A DNA stretch of 64,000 nt from AC-51 sp963749895 (GCA_963749895.1 CAVVOG010000001.1:620001-684000); one strand, 5' to 3'. Shown: positions 24,201 to 34,941, counted from the stretch's first letter. The notes: generated from the letters alone by a model not told the origin. Program-made: numbers and translations.

Positions 24201-26647
24201 GCACGGCCCTTGCGACGGCGTGGACGCTCACCGCTGACGGTGCGCTCGCGGTCCCGACCGACCTGTCGGGCTCCACGCCCGTCAACAGCGGCACCGGCTT
24301 CAAGGCCGACACCTACACCCTTGGTGAGTCCGGTGGCCCCTCGGGCTACACGGCCGGCGACTGGAGCTGTGTCCTGACCGGCACGGCGACTCCGGTCTCC
24401 GTCTCGGCCAGCGACGAGGTCGTGGTCGGGCTGGGTGACGACATCACCTGCACGATCGACAACGACGACAACGAGCCGACGCTTCGTCTGCGCAAGACCG
24501 TGACCAACGACAACGGCGGCACGGCCCTTGCGACGGCGTGGACGCTCACCGCTGACGGTGCGCTCGCGGTCCCGACCGACCTGTCGGGCTCCACGCCCGT
24601 CAACAGCGGCACCGGCTTCAAGGCCGACACCTACACCCTTGGTGAGTCCGGTGGCCCCTCGGGCTACACGGCCGGCGACTGGAGCTGTGTCCTGACCGGC
24701 ACGGCGACTCCGGTCTCCGTCTCGGCCAGCGACGAGGTCGTGGTCGGGCTGGGTGACGACATCACCTGCACGATCGACAACGACGACAACGAGCCGACGC
24801 TTCGTCTGCGCAAGACCGTGACCAACGACAACGGCGGCACGGCCCTTGCGACGGCGTGGACGCTCACCGCTGACGGTGCGCTCGCGGTCCCGACCGACCT
24901 GTCGGGCTCCACGCCCGTCAACAGCGGCACCGGCTTCAAGGCCGACACCTACACCCTTGGTGAGTCCGGTGGCCCCTCGGGCTACACGGCCGGCGACTGG
25001 AGCTGTGTCCTGACCGGCACGGCGACTCCGGTCTCCGTCTCGGCCAGCGACGAGGTCGTGGTCGGGCTGGGTGACGACATCACCTGCACGATCGACAACG
25101 ACGACGACGAGCCGAGCCTGACGCTGGAGAAGACGGTCAGCGGGGGATCGGCCACTGAAGCCGACTTCACGCTGATCGCGACCGGACCCACGAGCTTCCA
25201 GGGTCCCGGTCCGAGCGTGAGCAACGGGCCCAGCTTCGACGCCGGCACGTACGCGCTCAGCGAGACCGGCCCGGCCGGCTACTCGCCGAGTGCGTGGAGC
25301 TGCGTCGGCGGAACGCAGGATGGGTCGAACATCACCGTCGGCCTGGGCGAGTCCGCAACATGCTCCATCACGAACACGCGTGACCAGGGTTCGATCACGG
25401 CCGTGAAGTACCACGACCTGAACGGCGACGGCACGCGCCAGAACGGTGAGCCTGACCTCGAGGGTTGGGAGTTCTGGGTCGATCTGAACGAGAACGGCGA
25501 GTTCGACCCGCCTGCCGAGACGAAGGTCGCGACCGGTGCCAACGGTCAGGCCGCCCTCGGCTCGTTCGACACCGACACCTACTGGGTGTGTGAGGTGACC
25601 AAGAGCGGTTGGGTCAACTCGCAGCCCGGGTCCGCGTCGGTCTCGAACAAGGCCCCGTGCGTGAGCATCACGGTCACGAAGGACTCTTCGAGCACCGCGA
25701 CGTTCGGGAACTACCAACGCACGAAGATCCAGGTGAACAAGACCGTGTCCAACGGTCCTGTGCCCGACGGGGTGACGTTCCAGTTCCAGATCCGCGAGGG
25801 AGCGTCGACCACCAGCCAGGGCACGACCATCGCGACCGGATCGGTCACGGGTCCCGACAGCACCCTCGGTGGCGACGAGTGGACGGCCGCAGCCGGCCAG
25901 CAGTACCCGCTCGACCCCGGCACCGACTACCAGCTCTGCGAGCAGATCTACAACGGCTACACGCCGAGCTTCGTGGTGATGGGGCAGTACGGGACCGCGT
26001 GGTTCCACCCGGGGCTGAACACCAACGACCCGAACACCAGCCAGATCGAGAACGAGTGGGCCTGTTACGACCTGGCGGACGTCGTGTCGGGCGTCGGCGG
26101 TGCTGACAACACGGTCGAGATCGCGATCAACAACCAGCCTCAGGGCATGGCCAGGACGATCGGCTTCTGGAAGAACTGGACGAGCTGCGACGGGAAGGGC
26201 AACCAGGCCCCCGTGCTCGACCAGACCCTCTTCGCGGCCGGCTCGATCCAGATCGGCGATCTCATCCTCAACGGAGGGACGCAGAACTCCTCGCCCGACT
26301 GCCAGAAGGCGATCCGACTGCTGAACAAGTCGACGATCAATACCGGCAAGAAGAAGGCGAGCGATCCCGCGTTCAACATGACCGCGCAGCTCCTGGCCTA
26401 CCGGCTGAACCAGGTCATGAGTCCGACCTCGTGCAGCGCCGCCGCGTCCGCGGCGACCGAAGCACAGGCCTGGCTCGACTGGCTCGACTTCAACGGCATC
26501 TCGCACAGGTCCATCTCGAAGGCGTTGGCGTCGCGGTTGAACTACCTGTCCGGTGTCCTGGACGACTACAACAACAACTCGATCAACTGCTCGGCGTTCA
26601 CCCCGGTGCCGACCCCGCCCGGGCCACCGCCGGCTGATCCCGACTAG
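21299..26647 (+). CDS. Giant secreted protein with eight identical SpaA-like repeats and SdrD/Cna-B-like C-terminal domains
   Basis: 1782 aa, ATG preceded by GGGGGAGGG. Signal peptide about 13-36 (LFAVGALIAPALLVLAMVAPNASA). Regions: unique Asp-rich N-domain (about 37-230); two or three diverged Ig-like modules; eight 106-residue repeats (423-1270) of the type LRLRKTVTNDNGG...CTIDNDDN; one diverged module; an SdrD-B/Cna-B-like domain (ITAVKYHDLNGDGTRQNGEPDLEGW); and a C-terminal domain opening RTIGFWKNW with paired Cys. The protein ends Pro-rich with no sorting signal or membrane helix. Likely an extracellular stalk or matrix component. It has its own promoter element and a shared bidirectional terminator. 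Confidence 0.85.
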   Translation: MVGNTKKRRTRKLFAVGALIAPALLVLAMVAPNASAAPITIVDDGGADDYPGQKDLNFLTVDYGLPGATVIDVDWGWDDTATSGANTRDGCALFDTDGDGKANYSYCVIVEADNSYSTVLYSCGDDDSDKCTNPRQAIPAPGSSTSVDVVEDIDPFGVPSSPDYDVDHVTGNTCGTAPDCYTDDTVAMATIDLDDIGDPSRVTLINVCSYPSQVPGSAPSECVIAANSGFLTIVKVADPDDDTDFVFDSSAPSNGDVSQWTIEGSGQVQFIPFASGNTLDLDEVVPDGWELDEASCELQLQTPTSTGTPTDTGVDNITIQAGVETICTFEDSLAEGTLTLVKTVTNDNGGTLAVADFPLFMDATSVTSGQTVTFVGGTQITASETQQPGYTASAWGGHCAADGSVTIEAGVDKTCTITNDDNEPTLRLRKTVTNDNGGTALATAWTLTADGALAVPTDLSGSTPVNSGTGFKADTYTLGESGGPSGYTAGDWSCVLTGTATPVSVSASDEVVVGLGDDITCTIDNDDNEPTLRLRKTVTNDNGGTALATAWTLTADGALAVPTDLSGSTPVNSGTGFKADTYTLGESGGPSGYTAGDWSCVLTGTATPVSVSASDEVVVGLGDDITCTIDNDDNEPTLRLRKTVTNDNGGTALATAWTLTADGALAVPTDLSGSTPVNSGTGFKADTYTLGESGGPSGYTAGDWSCVLTGTATPVSVSASDEVVVGLGDDITCTIDNDDNEPTLRLRKTVTNDNGGTALATAWTLTADGALAVPTDLSGSTPVNSGTGFKADTYTLGESGGPSGYTAGDWSCVLTGTATPVSVSASDEVVVGLGDDITCTIDNDDNEPTLRLRKTVTNDNGGTALATAWTLTADGALAVPTDLSGSTPVNSGTGFKADTYTLGESGGPSGYTAGDWSCVLTGTATPVSVSASDEVVVGLGDDITCTIDNDDNEPTLRLRKTVTNDNGGTALATAWTLTADGALAVPTDLSGSTPVNSGTGFKADTYTLGESGGPSGYTAGDWSCVLTGTATPVSVSASDEVVVGLGDDITCTIDNDDNEPTLRLRKTVTNDNGGTALATAWTLTADGALAVPTDLSGSTPVNSGTGFKADTYTLGESGGPSGYTAGDWSCVLTGTATPVSVSASDEVVVGLGDDITCTIDNDDNEPTLRLRKTVTNDNGGTALATAWTLTADGALAVPTDLSGSTPVNSGTGFKADTYTLGESGGPSGYTAGDWSCVLTGTATPVSVSASDEVVVGLGDDITCTIDNDDDEPSLTLEKTVSGGSATEADFTLIATGPTSFQGPGPSVSNGPSFDAGTYALSETGPAGYSPSAWSCVGGTQDGSNITVGLGESATCSITNTRDQGSITAVKYHDLNGDGTRQNGEPDLEGWEFWVDLNENGEFDPPAETKVATGANGQAALGSFDTDTYWVCEVTKSGWVNSQPGSASVSNKAPCVSITVTKDSSSTATFGNYQRTKIQVNKTVSNGPVPDGVTFQFQIREGASTTSQGTTIATGSVTGPDSTLGGDEWTAAAGQQYPLDPGTDYQLCEQIYNGYTPSFVVMGQYGTAWFHPGLNTNDPNTSQIENEWACYDLADVVSGVGGADNTVEIAINNQPQGMARTIGFWKNWTSCDGKGNQAPVLDQTLFAAGSIQIGDLILNGGTQNSSPDCQKAIRLLNKSTINTGKKKASDPAFNMTAQLLAYRLNQVMSPTSCSAAASAATEAQAWLDWLDFNGISHRSISKALASRLNYLSGVLDDYNNNSINCSAFTPVPTPPGPPPADPD
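22565..25108 (+). repeat. Eight tandem copies of a 318-bp coding unit
   Basis: Unit starts: 22565, 22883, 23201, 23519, 23837, 24155, 24473, 24791. Reading copy against copy I find no base differences until the last codons of copy eight (GACGACGAC instead of GACGACAAC). Each unit is exactly 106 codons, so copy-number change keeps frame. The lack of synonymous drift implies very recent expansion or ongoing gene conversion. True copy number may differ in the cell if the assembly used short reads. Confidence 0.95.
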
Positions 26648-26669
26648 CTCTGGAGGAAGAGCGAACGAC

Positions 26670-26695
26670 GAGGGCCCGGCATCTGCCGGGCCCTC
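26670..26695. terminator. Bidirectional hairpin terminator between convergent genes
   Basis: GAGGGCCCGGC-ATCT-GCCGGGCCCTC, an 11-bp perfect stem, 22 bases after the 1782-aa protein stop and 21 bases beyond the stop of the convergent small secreted protein. Serves both strands. Confidence 0.8.
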
Positions 26696-26716
26696 GTCAC
26701 GTCAACGGTCGAGCGA

Positions 26717-27118
26717 TCAGCGTGCGGCGACCGAGAACTCGTCCTTCGCGAGCATGACCCACTTGCCGAACCCGTCGCGCATGAAGTAGCCCTCCTGCGC
26801 GGTGCAGTTCGCGGCTGCGTTCGGCCACGTCGTCGCGGCGAGCGGCCCGATCGACGCCTGGCCGTTCACGACGGGGTAGTAGGCCGCGAAGACGTAGGTG
26901 CCGTCGAGCAGCCAGCACTGGGCGAAGACGTAGACTTTGTCGCCGCCCGGGTTCGCCACCGCCACCACGGTGTCGCCGTGGATCGCGTCCGGCACGACCA
27001 GGTGCCCCTCGGTCGCGCCGGCGGCGCCCTTGCCCTTGCCGTTGTTGCCGGCCATGGCGGGGAGCGCCGCGATCGTGGCGAGCACCAGCAGCGCCGCCAC
27101 GAGGCTCCACTTCTTCAT
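26717..27118 (-). CDS. Small secreted protein of unknown function
   Basis: 133 aa. Start chosen at ATG 27118 because AAAGGGG lies nine bases upstream; another in-frame ATG three codons earlier directly abuts that sequence. Clear signal peptide MKKWSLVAALLVLATIAALPAMA. The mature part begins GNNGKGKGA and has a compact domain with VYVFAQCWLLDGTYVFAAYYPVVNG and two Cys. No enzyme motif. It sits between the two giant surface genes and may belong to the same surface structure. Confidence 0.75.
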   Translation of the reverse strand: MKKWSLVAALLVLATIAALPAMAGNNGKGKGAAGATEGHLVVPDAIHGDTVVAVANPGGDKVYVFAQCWLLDGTYVFAAYYPVVNGQASIGPLAATTWPNAAANCTAQEGYFMRDGFGKWVMLAKDEFSVAAR

Positions 27119-27483
27119 GGGACCCATCCCCTTTCTCGCATCCCGGGCCTGATCGCCAGACCAGTTCTTTCCACATGGCCCGAGATGACTACCTCGTTCT
27201 GGGTATCGGCCCGGGACACCCGAGACTTGAGGCATGCGGCAGGACACGCTGCTCAGAGGCTCGTCTTGGCCGGATCGCGCACGTGACCTCGGCACGATGG
27301 GCCGTGCGGTCCAACGAATCACAGGCCTGGGATTCTCCCTGCACTTGGCCGAAAGGCGGTTTACAGGGAGGCAACGTTTCTGATAGGTATTACGCCGGTG
27401 GTAGTAGCCCGCCCTGGGGACAGGGGGGTCGGTGGAGTGGGGGAGCAGCGCCTCCCCTACCGAGATAGAGGAGGAACTCCCTG
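27119..27483. other. 365-bp intergenic region with divergent promoters
   Basis: No gene is supported. The region separates the small secreted protein from the 7.3-kb surface gene. It contains an inverted repeat GAATC...GATTC around 27316-27335 and the promoter-like element at 27360. Near the surface gene start there is a GGGGAG/CTCCCC hairpin (about 27441-27457) and a GAGGAGG ribosome-binding sequence. Confidence 0.5.
27360..27390 (+). promoter_or_regulatory. Candidate promoter of the 7.3-kb surface gene; matches the element at 21034
   Basis: TTTACA (27360-27365) followed by a 17-base spacer that begins GGGAGGCAAC and ends TTTCTG, then ATAGGTAT. TACGCC follows at 27390. Alignment with 21034-21070 shows the same order: TTYACA, GRGAGGCAA, TTCTG, TACGCC. 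The -10 box is weak, which suggests an alternative sigma factor or an activator site. Confidence 0.5.
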
Positions 27484-30400
27484 ATGGCTTCCGGTTCCGG
27501 GAACCAGGTCCGAACGCGCCGGCACGCACGGCGCTTCCTTTCTTTCCTGACCCTGTTCTCGATGGTGGTGTCGCTCACCGTCGGCAACGCGGCGTTCGTG
27601 TTCGCGCAGACGGCCGAGCCGTCGCCGACCGAGTCGCCGTCACCCACGTCGACCCGACGCCAACGCCTACGGAGGATCCGACGCCCTCCGAAGATCCGAG
27701 TCCCACGTCGGATCCATCCCCGACGGATACCTCTAGTAGTAGTGACACCCCCACTCCCACCGAGACCACCACCGATCCCACTCCCACCGACGACCCCACC
27801 GCTGCGTCCTGTGACTTCTCGGCCATTCCGACCGGGCCCACGGGTGACGGTGTGCTCGCGGCGGTCGCGAGCGACCTCCCCGACTACCAGCCCGGATCTG
27901 ACGTCGAGTTGACCGGAGCCGGTTTCGCGCCCGGCGAGAACGTCTGCCTGAGGATCACCGAGGACAACCCGGACTTCCGCTTCGTCATCTCTGACTCCGT
28001 CACGGCCGATGAGAACGGTGCCTTCGTCTACTCCTTCCGGATCTCTCCCGACTTCATCGCGCAGTACCGTGTGAGGTCGTGGGGTGCGGTCTCGGGGAAC
28101 TACGCGGAGACGACCTTCACCGATGCCCCGACCGTCTACAACCACTACCTGGACCTCGGGGCCAACTGGGCGAACACGACCATCACGGGCAACAACACGT
28201 CGTACTCCGAGGGTGAGGTCGTCCCCCATGTGTTCGCCGTCGATGTCACGAGCGGCACGTCGTACTCGATCTCGATCAACTACGACTACTACAACGCCAA
28301 CTCGAACGCGTGCGGGTTCTCGCGACTCGCGCAGTACAACCTCGACCGGTCACCTGCTCCCGACGGGCCGGCTCCCAGCGTCGATAACGCCATCGGGTCG
28401 GGGCCCGGCGACTTCTACACGTTCGGTGCGAACATCACCGCGGTCAGTGCTCCCTACATCGACCCGGGGAACGCGCAGCAACGGATCGTCGATGTCACCT
28501 TCACGGGGACGGCAGCGCGGGCCTACATCTATTTCGGGCTCGAGCTTGCCGTGCCCAACTCCGTCGGAACCTGTGGCGGGGCGCGCTCATGGCCCGGCGC
28601 GTCGCTCCTGACGAACGTCGAGAACGGTCCGACCGGTTCGCCGATCGGCGGAGGTGCGCAACTGTCGATCAACCCGAGCGGGGTCATCCCGTCGATCTCC
28701 GGCGTCAAGTGGAACGACGTGGACGGCGACGGTGTCTTCGACGGTGGCGAGTCGACGCTCTCTGGGTGGACGATCCAGCTCTGCACGACGGCCGCCTGCG
28801 CCGGCGGGCCGGTGGCGACCGACACGACGGACGCGCTCGGGCGTTTCAACTTCAAGATCGCTCCGGTCAACAACGCGACCTTCACCTACTACGTCCGTGA
28901 GGTCCTGCAGTCGGGTTGGGTCCAGACATCCCCCGCGTCCGGCGTGTACGGACCATTCACCTACGCCTTCAACAACAAGGGAGAGACGACCACCCCCTCG
29001 CAGGTCGTCAACTTCGGGAACCGGACCGCCAGCTCGATCTCGGGAACGAAGTTCGCCGACTCTGACTTCGACGGGCAGTTCAGCGCCGGTGACACGAAGG
29101 TCGGCGGTATCACGATCCAGCTGTGCTCGAACTCCGGGTGCACCGGTGGTGGGAACCCGATCGACACGACGGTGACCAGCTCGACGGTCGGGACCCTCGG
29201 CGAGTACTCGTTCACCAACCTGCTCCCCGGCACCTATTACGTCCGCGAGGTCCTGCCACCCGGTGGCACCGAGATCCTCCCAGCGGGGGGCTTCCTCGGT
29301 CCGATCGTCCTGAGCGCTTCGACGCCCACGACGATCACCGGGCAGGACTTCCTCAACCTCGCTCCGAACCCGGGGCTGACCCTGGTGAAGACGGCGACAC
29401 CCGCGACCTATGACTCGGCGGGCGACGTCATCAGCTACAGCTTCGAGCTCACCAACTCGGGCAACGTGCCGCTCAGCGGCCCGTTCACCGTGTTCGACGA
29501 CAAGTCCTCGGACGAGTCCTGCCCAGCGACGGCTTCGCTCGCGGTGGGCGCGTCGATCACGTGCACCGCGTCCTACTCGATCACCCAGTCCGATATGAAC
29601 GCCGGCTCGGTGACGAACACGGCGTACGCGACCGGTTCGTACGGCGGGAACGCAGTCACGTCCAACCAGGACTCGGAGACCGTCACCGCCGTGCAGACGC
29701 CGGCCCTGACCCTCGACAAGACCGCCAGCCCGGCCACCTACTCGGCCGTGGGCAACGTCATCAGCTACTCCTACCTCGTCACGAACTCGGGCAACGTCTC
29801 GCTTTCCGGCCCCGTGACGGTCGTCGACGATAAGGCCACCGTGGTCTGCCCGGCCGTGGACACCGTCGGCAACCTCGACGGTGAGCTCGACCCGGGTGAG
29901 TCCGTGACCTGCACCGCGTCCTACACGATCGACCAGGACGACCTCGACGACGGCTCGGTGACCAACACGGCCACCGCGAGCGCCGACGGCACGAACTCCA
30001 ACCAGGACTCCGAGACGGTCACCACCGTGGCCAACGCGGCCCTGACCCTGGTCAAGACCGCCACCCCGGCCACCTACTCGGCCGTGGACCAGGTCATCAG
30101 CTACTCCTACCTCGTCACCAACACCGGCAACGTCCGGCGCGCAGGCCCCGTGACGGTCGTCGATGACAAGGCCAGCGTGAGCTGCCCCGACGTGACCACG
30201 GTCGGCAACGGCGACACGTGGCTCAACGTGGGTGAGTCGATCACCTGCACCGCCTCCTACACGATCACCCAGGCCGACCTCGACGACGGCTCGGTGACGA
30301 ACACCGCCACAGCAAGCGCGGGTGGCACCGACTCCAACGAAGACTCCGAGACGGTCACCGCGACGCAGAACGCCTCGCTCGCGTTGACGAAGTCGGCCGA

Positions 30401-33400
30401 TCCGCTCACCTACTCCGTGCTGAACGAGACGATCACCTACACCTACATCGTTTCCAACAACGGCAACGTGACGCTCGACGCGCCGATCGCCGTGAGCGAC
30501 GACAAGGCGTCGGTCAGCTGCACCCAGCCGGGCGACGGACAGCTGTCGCCCCTGGAGACCGCGACCTGCACGGCGACCTACTCGATCACCCAGGCCGATC
30601 TGAACACCGGCTCGGTGACGAACACCGCCACGGCCACCGCATCGTTCGATGGCAACACCGTGACGTCGAACCAGGCTCAGGCAACCGTCACGGCCACCCA
30701 GTCGCCTGCGCTCACGATCGACAAGTCCACGACCACGACGACCTACGCCGCACCCGGTGACGCGATCGACTACAGCTACCTCGTCACCAACTCGGGCAAC
30801 GTGACCCTCTACGACGTCTCGGTCGTCGACGACATCACGACCGCGACGTGCCCGGACACCTCCGGTGGCCTGGCTCCTGGGGCCTCGATCACCTGCTTGG
30901 CGACCTACCTGGTCGATCAGGCCGACATCGACTTCGGCTCGGTGACCAACGTCGCCTACGCGACCGACGGCGAGACGGACTCCGAGACCGACACGGTCAC
31001 GGTCGACGCCACCCAGTCGCCTGCGCTCACGATCGACAAGTCCACGACCACGACGACCTACGCCGCACCCGGTGACGCGATCGACTACAGCTACCTCGTC
31101 ACCAACTCGGGCAACGTGACCCTCTACGACGTCTCGGTCGTCGACGACATCACGACCGCGACGTGCCCGGACACCTCCGGTGGCCTGGCTCCTGGGGCCT
31201 CGATCACCTGCTTGGCGACCTACCTGGTCGATCAGGCCGACATCGACTTCGGCTCGGTGACCAACGTCGCCTACGCGACCGACGGCGAGACGGACTCCGA
31301 GACCGACACGGTCACGGTCGACGCCACCCAGTCGCCTGCGCTCACGATCGACAAGTCCACGACCACGACGACCTACGCCGCACCCGGTGACGCGATCGAC
31401 TACAGCTACCTCGTCACCAACTCGGGCAACGTGACCCTCTACGACGTCTCGGTCGTCGACGACATCACGACCGCGACGTGCCCGGACACCTCCGGTGGCC
31501 TGGCTCCTGGGGCCTCGATCACCTGCTTGGCGACCTACCTGGTCGATCAGGCCGACATCGACTTCGGCTCGGTGACCAACGTCGCCTACGCGACCGACGG
31601 CGAGACGGACTCCGAGACCGACACGGTCACGGTCGACGCCACCCAGTCGCCTGCGCTCACGATCGACAAGTCCACGACCACGACGACCTACGCCGCACCC
31701 GGTGACGCGATCGACTACAGCTACCTCGTCACCAACTCGGGCAACGTGACCCTCTACGACGTCTCGGTCGTCGACGACATCACGACCGCGACGTGCCCGG
31801 ACACCTCCGGTGGCCTGGCTCCTGGGGCCTCGATCACCTGCTTGGCGACCTACCTGGTCGATCAGGCCGACATCGACTTCGGCTCGGTGACCAACGTCGC
31901 CTACGCGACCGACGGCGAGACGGACTCCGAGACCGACACGGTCACGGTCGACGCCACCCAGTCGCCTGCGCTCACGATCGACAAGTCCACGACCACGACG
32001 ACCTACGCCGCACCCGGTGACGCGATCGACTACAGCTACCTCGTCACCAACTCGGGCAACGTGACCCTCTACGACGTCTCGGTCGTCGACGACATCACGA
32101 CCGCGACGTGCCCGGACACCTCCGGTGGCCTGGCTCCTGGGGCCTCGATCACCTGCTTGGCGACCTACCTGGTCGATCAGGCCGACATCGACTTCGGCTC
32201 GGTGACCAACGTCGCCTACGCGACCGACGGCGAGACGGACTCCGAGACCGACACGGTCACGGTCGACGCCACCCAGTCGCCTGCGCTCACGATCGACAAG
32301 TCCACGACCACGACGACCTACGCCGCACCCGGTGACGCGATCGACTACAGCTACCTCGTCACCAACTCGGGCAACGTGACCCTCTACGACGTCTCGGTCG
32401 TCGACGACATCACGACCGCGACGTGCCCGGACACCTCCGGTGGCCTGGCTCCTGGGGCCTCGATCACCTGCTTGGCGACCTACCTGGTCGATCAGGCCGA
32501 CATCGACTTCGGCTCGGTGACCAACGTCGCCTACGCGACCGACGGCGAGACGGACTCCGAGACCGACACGGTCACGGTCGACGCCACCCAGTCGCCTGCG
32601 CTCACGATCGACAAGTCCACGACCACGACGACCTACGCCGCACCCGGTGACGCGATCGACTACAGCTACCTCGTCACCAACTCGGGCAACGTGACCCTCT
32701 ACGACGTCTCGGTCACCGATGCCAAGGCGGGCGTCGACTGCACGATCGGCACCATGGTGCCGGGTGCGGTCGACACCACCACCTGCACCGGCTCCTACAC
32801 GCTCACCCAGGCCGACATCGACGCGGGCTCGGTCTACAACCAGGCCTTCGCTACGGGGACCGACCCCAACGATGACCCGGTCGATGACGACGACGAGAAC
32901 ACCCAGCCGATCGAGCAGGACCCGTCGATCGACATCCAGAAGTTCAGCTCGCTCGACCTGACGGTCGTCGACCCGGCGGACCGCGCCGACGTCGGTGACG
33001 AGATCGACTACAGCTTCACCGTCACCAACACCGGCAACGTGACGCTCACGGACGTGACGGTCACCGATGCCAAGGCGGGCGTGGACTGCACGATCGGCAC
33101 CATGGTGCCGGGTGCGGTCGACAGCACCACCTGCACCGGCTCCTACACGCTCACCCAGGCCGACATCGACGCGGGCTCGGTCTACAACCAGGCCTTCGCT
33201 ACGGGGACCGACCCCAACGATGACCCGGTCGATGACGACGACGAGAACACCCAGCCGATCGAGCAGGACCCGTCGATCGACATCACCAAGACCTTCGCGG
33301 CCGATTCGGTGATCGCCGGTGGCACGGGTAGCTCGTTCAACATCGTCGTCACCAACGATGGGAACGTCACCCTCCATGATGCGCTCATCGAGGACGACGT

Positions 33401-34817
33401 CGACTCTCGCCTCACTGTGACCGGTGTCTCCGGCACGAAGGGTGTTGACGCCAACAGCGACGGCGATACCCAGACGGTCGAATGGATCATCGCGATGCTA
33501 GCCCCAGGGGAGTCCGCAACCATCACGGTCGACTTCGAGGTCGCCTCCGATGTTGAAGAGGCGAACGGAACCGGCGGGCTCAACGACGCCGACGAGTACG
33601 TCTCCAACACCGGCACGGTCTCCGCAGAGGCACCCCAGGGCGACGCCGACGATCCGGACGATGACATCACCGGAACTTCCACCGACACCATCGACATCCT
33701 GGTCGACATCGACCTGTCGATCGTCAAGACGTTCTCTCCATCGGAGATCGACATCCCGATCCCGCAAGGATCGAACCAGGTGTTCACCATCGAGGTGAGC
33801 AACGCAGGTCCGTCGGATGCGGTCGATGTGGACGTCACGGATACCGTGAACGGCTTCCTCGACATCTCTGCTGTCGATAGCGTCGAAGTCACTACCGGAT
33901 CCGGAACGTGCACATGGGACATGACGCCGCCGCCACCGCTGGCAGCGTCGGACATCGAGTGCTCGGTTGACATCCCGGCCGGTGAGTCGGTGACGATCAC
34001 GGTGACCTACACCGCGGCACCGTTCCTGGACGCAGTGCCGGACTTCGGCACGCAGGCTGGTGACGAGTTCCGGTTCATGTTCGTGAACGGGAGCATCCTC
34101 GAGGGGTCCACCGACGGTGGTCCCGTGTACCTGGATGGGGAGCCCGCCGACGTGACCATCATCACGAGCCTGACGCGGAACGACCTCATCTTCGATCCCC
34201 CTGGCAGCGATCCCGCGTTCGAGCTGCACCTGTCCTGCTCGGACCCCTTCACGGGTGGGTGGGGACAGTCGGCCGGGCCGGTCGAGGGGGTCGACACGAA
34301 CTGGCAGATCGCGTTCTTCTCGATCGCTCGCTGGAACGGTCAGCGCTTCCTCAAGTCCTGCGGCAACGTGACGACTCCGTTCGAGATCCCGAACACGGCG
34401 ACCGCAACAGGCACGGACTCGTTCGAAACCCAGACCGTGTCCGATAGTGACTCCGTGACGATCGGGCCCGGCATCACGCTCGACCGCCTCCAGACCCTCG
34501 GGAAGCGTCTGACGGTCAGGCTCACGAACCTCACGGGCGAGGAGAAGGAGATCGTCGAGGTCTTCGCCGAGTGGCCGAACAGCAACGGCAACTTGACGAA
34601 GGTCTGGCTCACACAGGGCACGACCAGTTGGACGGTCTGGAGCGGAAACGCTGGATCCCCGTCTGTCACGCTCGGCCCGGGACCGGGCTGGAGCGGCGCG
34701 ACGCTGCTGACGGGCGAGGGGATCCTTCGCTTCGACTTCAAGAACAAGGTGGCTGCCAGCGGGTACACCATCCGCGTGCTCTTCGGGGATGGGACGTTCC
34801 TGGACATCCATCAGTAG
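27484..34817 (+). CDS. Giant secreted DUF7507/SdrD-like repeat protein; frame break between signal peptide and body
   Basis: About 2440 aa if one missing base is restored near 27649-27651. ATG 27484 follows GAGGAGG and encodes a signal peptide (FLSFLTLFSMVVSLTVGNAAFVFA) then SPTESPSPT. The Pro/Thr/Asp stalk and whole body continue in another frame from DPTPTPTEDPTPS at 27651. Body order: Cys-containing N-domain, two SdrD-B-like domains (ISGVKWNDVDGDGVFDGGES, ISGTKFADSDFDGQFSAGD), DUF7507/DUF11-like modules, six-plus identical 105-residue repeats, two further near-duplicate modules (DPNDDPVDDDDENTQPIEQ), DUF11-like domains and a unique C-terminal domain. No sorting motif. Read literally, the body would lack a secretion signal. 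Confidence 0.75.
30693..32714 (+). repeat. Six full and one partial tandem copies of a 315-bp coding unit
   Basis: Unit starts: 30693, 31008, 31323, 31638, 31953, 32268, and a partial seventh 32583-32714. Copies appear base-identical apart from the few bases preceding the first copy, where ACGGCC replaces GACGCC. Each unit is 105 codons (ATQSPALTIDKSTTTTTYAA...). The seventh switches after DVSV to a different module (TDAKAGVDCTIG). As with the 318-bp array, perfect identity suggests recent amplification or conversion. Confidence 0.95.
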
Positions 34818-34839
34818 GTCTTCATAGACAGCCAACAGC

Positions 34840-34871
34840 AGTGGGCTCGGGCCGAGGGGCCCGAGCCCACT
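34840..34871 (+). terminator. Hairpin terminator after the 7.3-kb surface gene
   Basis: AGTGGGCTCGGGCC stem with a GAGG loop and GGCCCGAGCCCACT, 22 bases after the stop codon. Perfect 14-bp stem without U-run. Confidence 0.8.
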
Positions 34872-34941
34872 CGCGCAGGCCGGCCGCGTCTTCGTCGGCG
34901 GCCAGGGCGCTGTCGTCGGGTACCCTCGGAGGGGAGTTGCC

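Noticed and set aside
22055..26506. Very long open frame on the minus strand opposite the 1782-aa gene
   Set aside because: It repeats with the 318-bp array, is Arg/Val/Asp-rich with no domain or signal peptide, and is explained by high GC codon structure on the opposite strand.
22565..32714. Tandem repeats considered as CRISPR or satellite DNA
   Set aside because: Units are 315-318 bp without spacers, stay in frame and encode folded Ig-like modules.
28587..33377. Long minus-strand open frame opposite the 7.3-kb surface gene
   Set aside because: Same reasoning: periodic composition mirrors the coding repeats and there is no start context or recognisable domain.
17361..34817. Search for LPXTG or other sorting signals on the giant surface proteins
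   Set aside because: None of the three C-termini has an LPXTG-like motif followed by a hydrophobic helix and basic tail.
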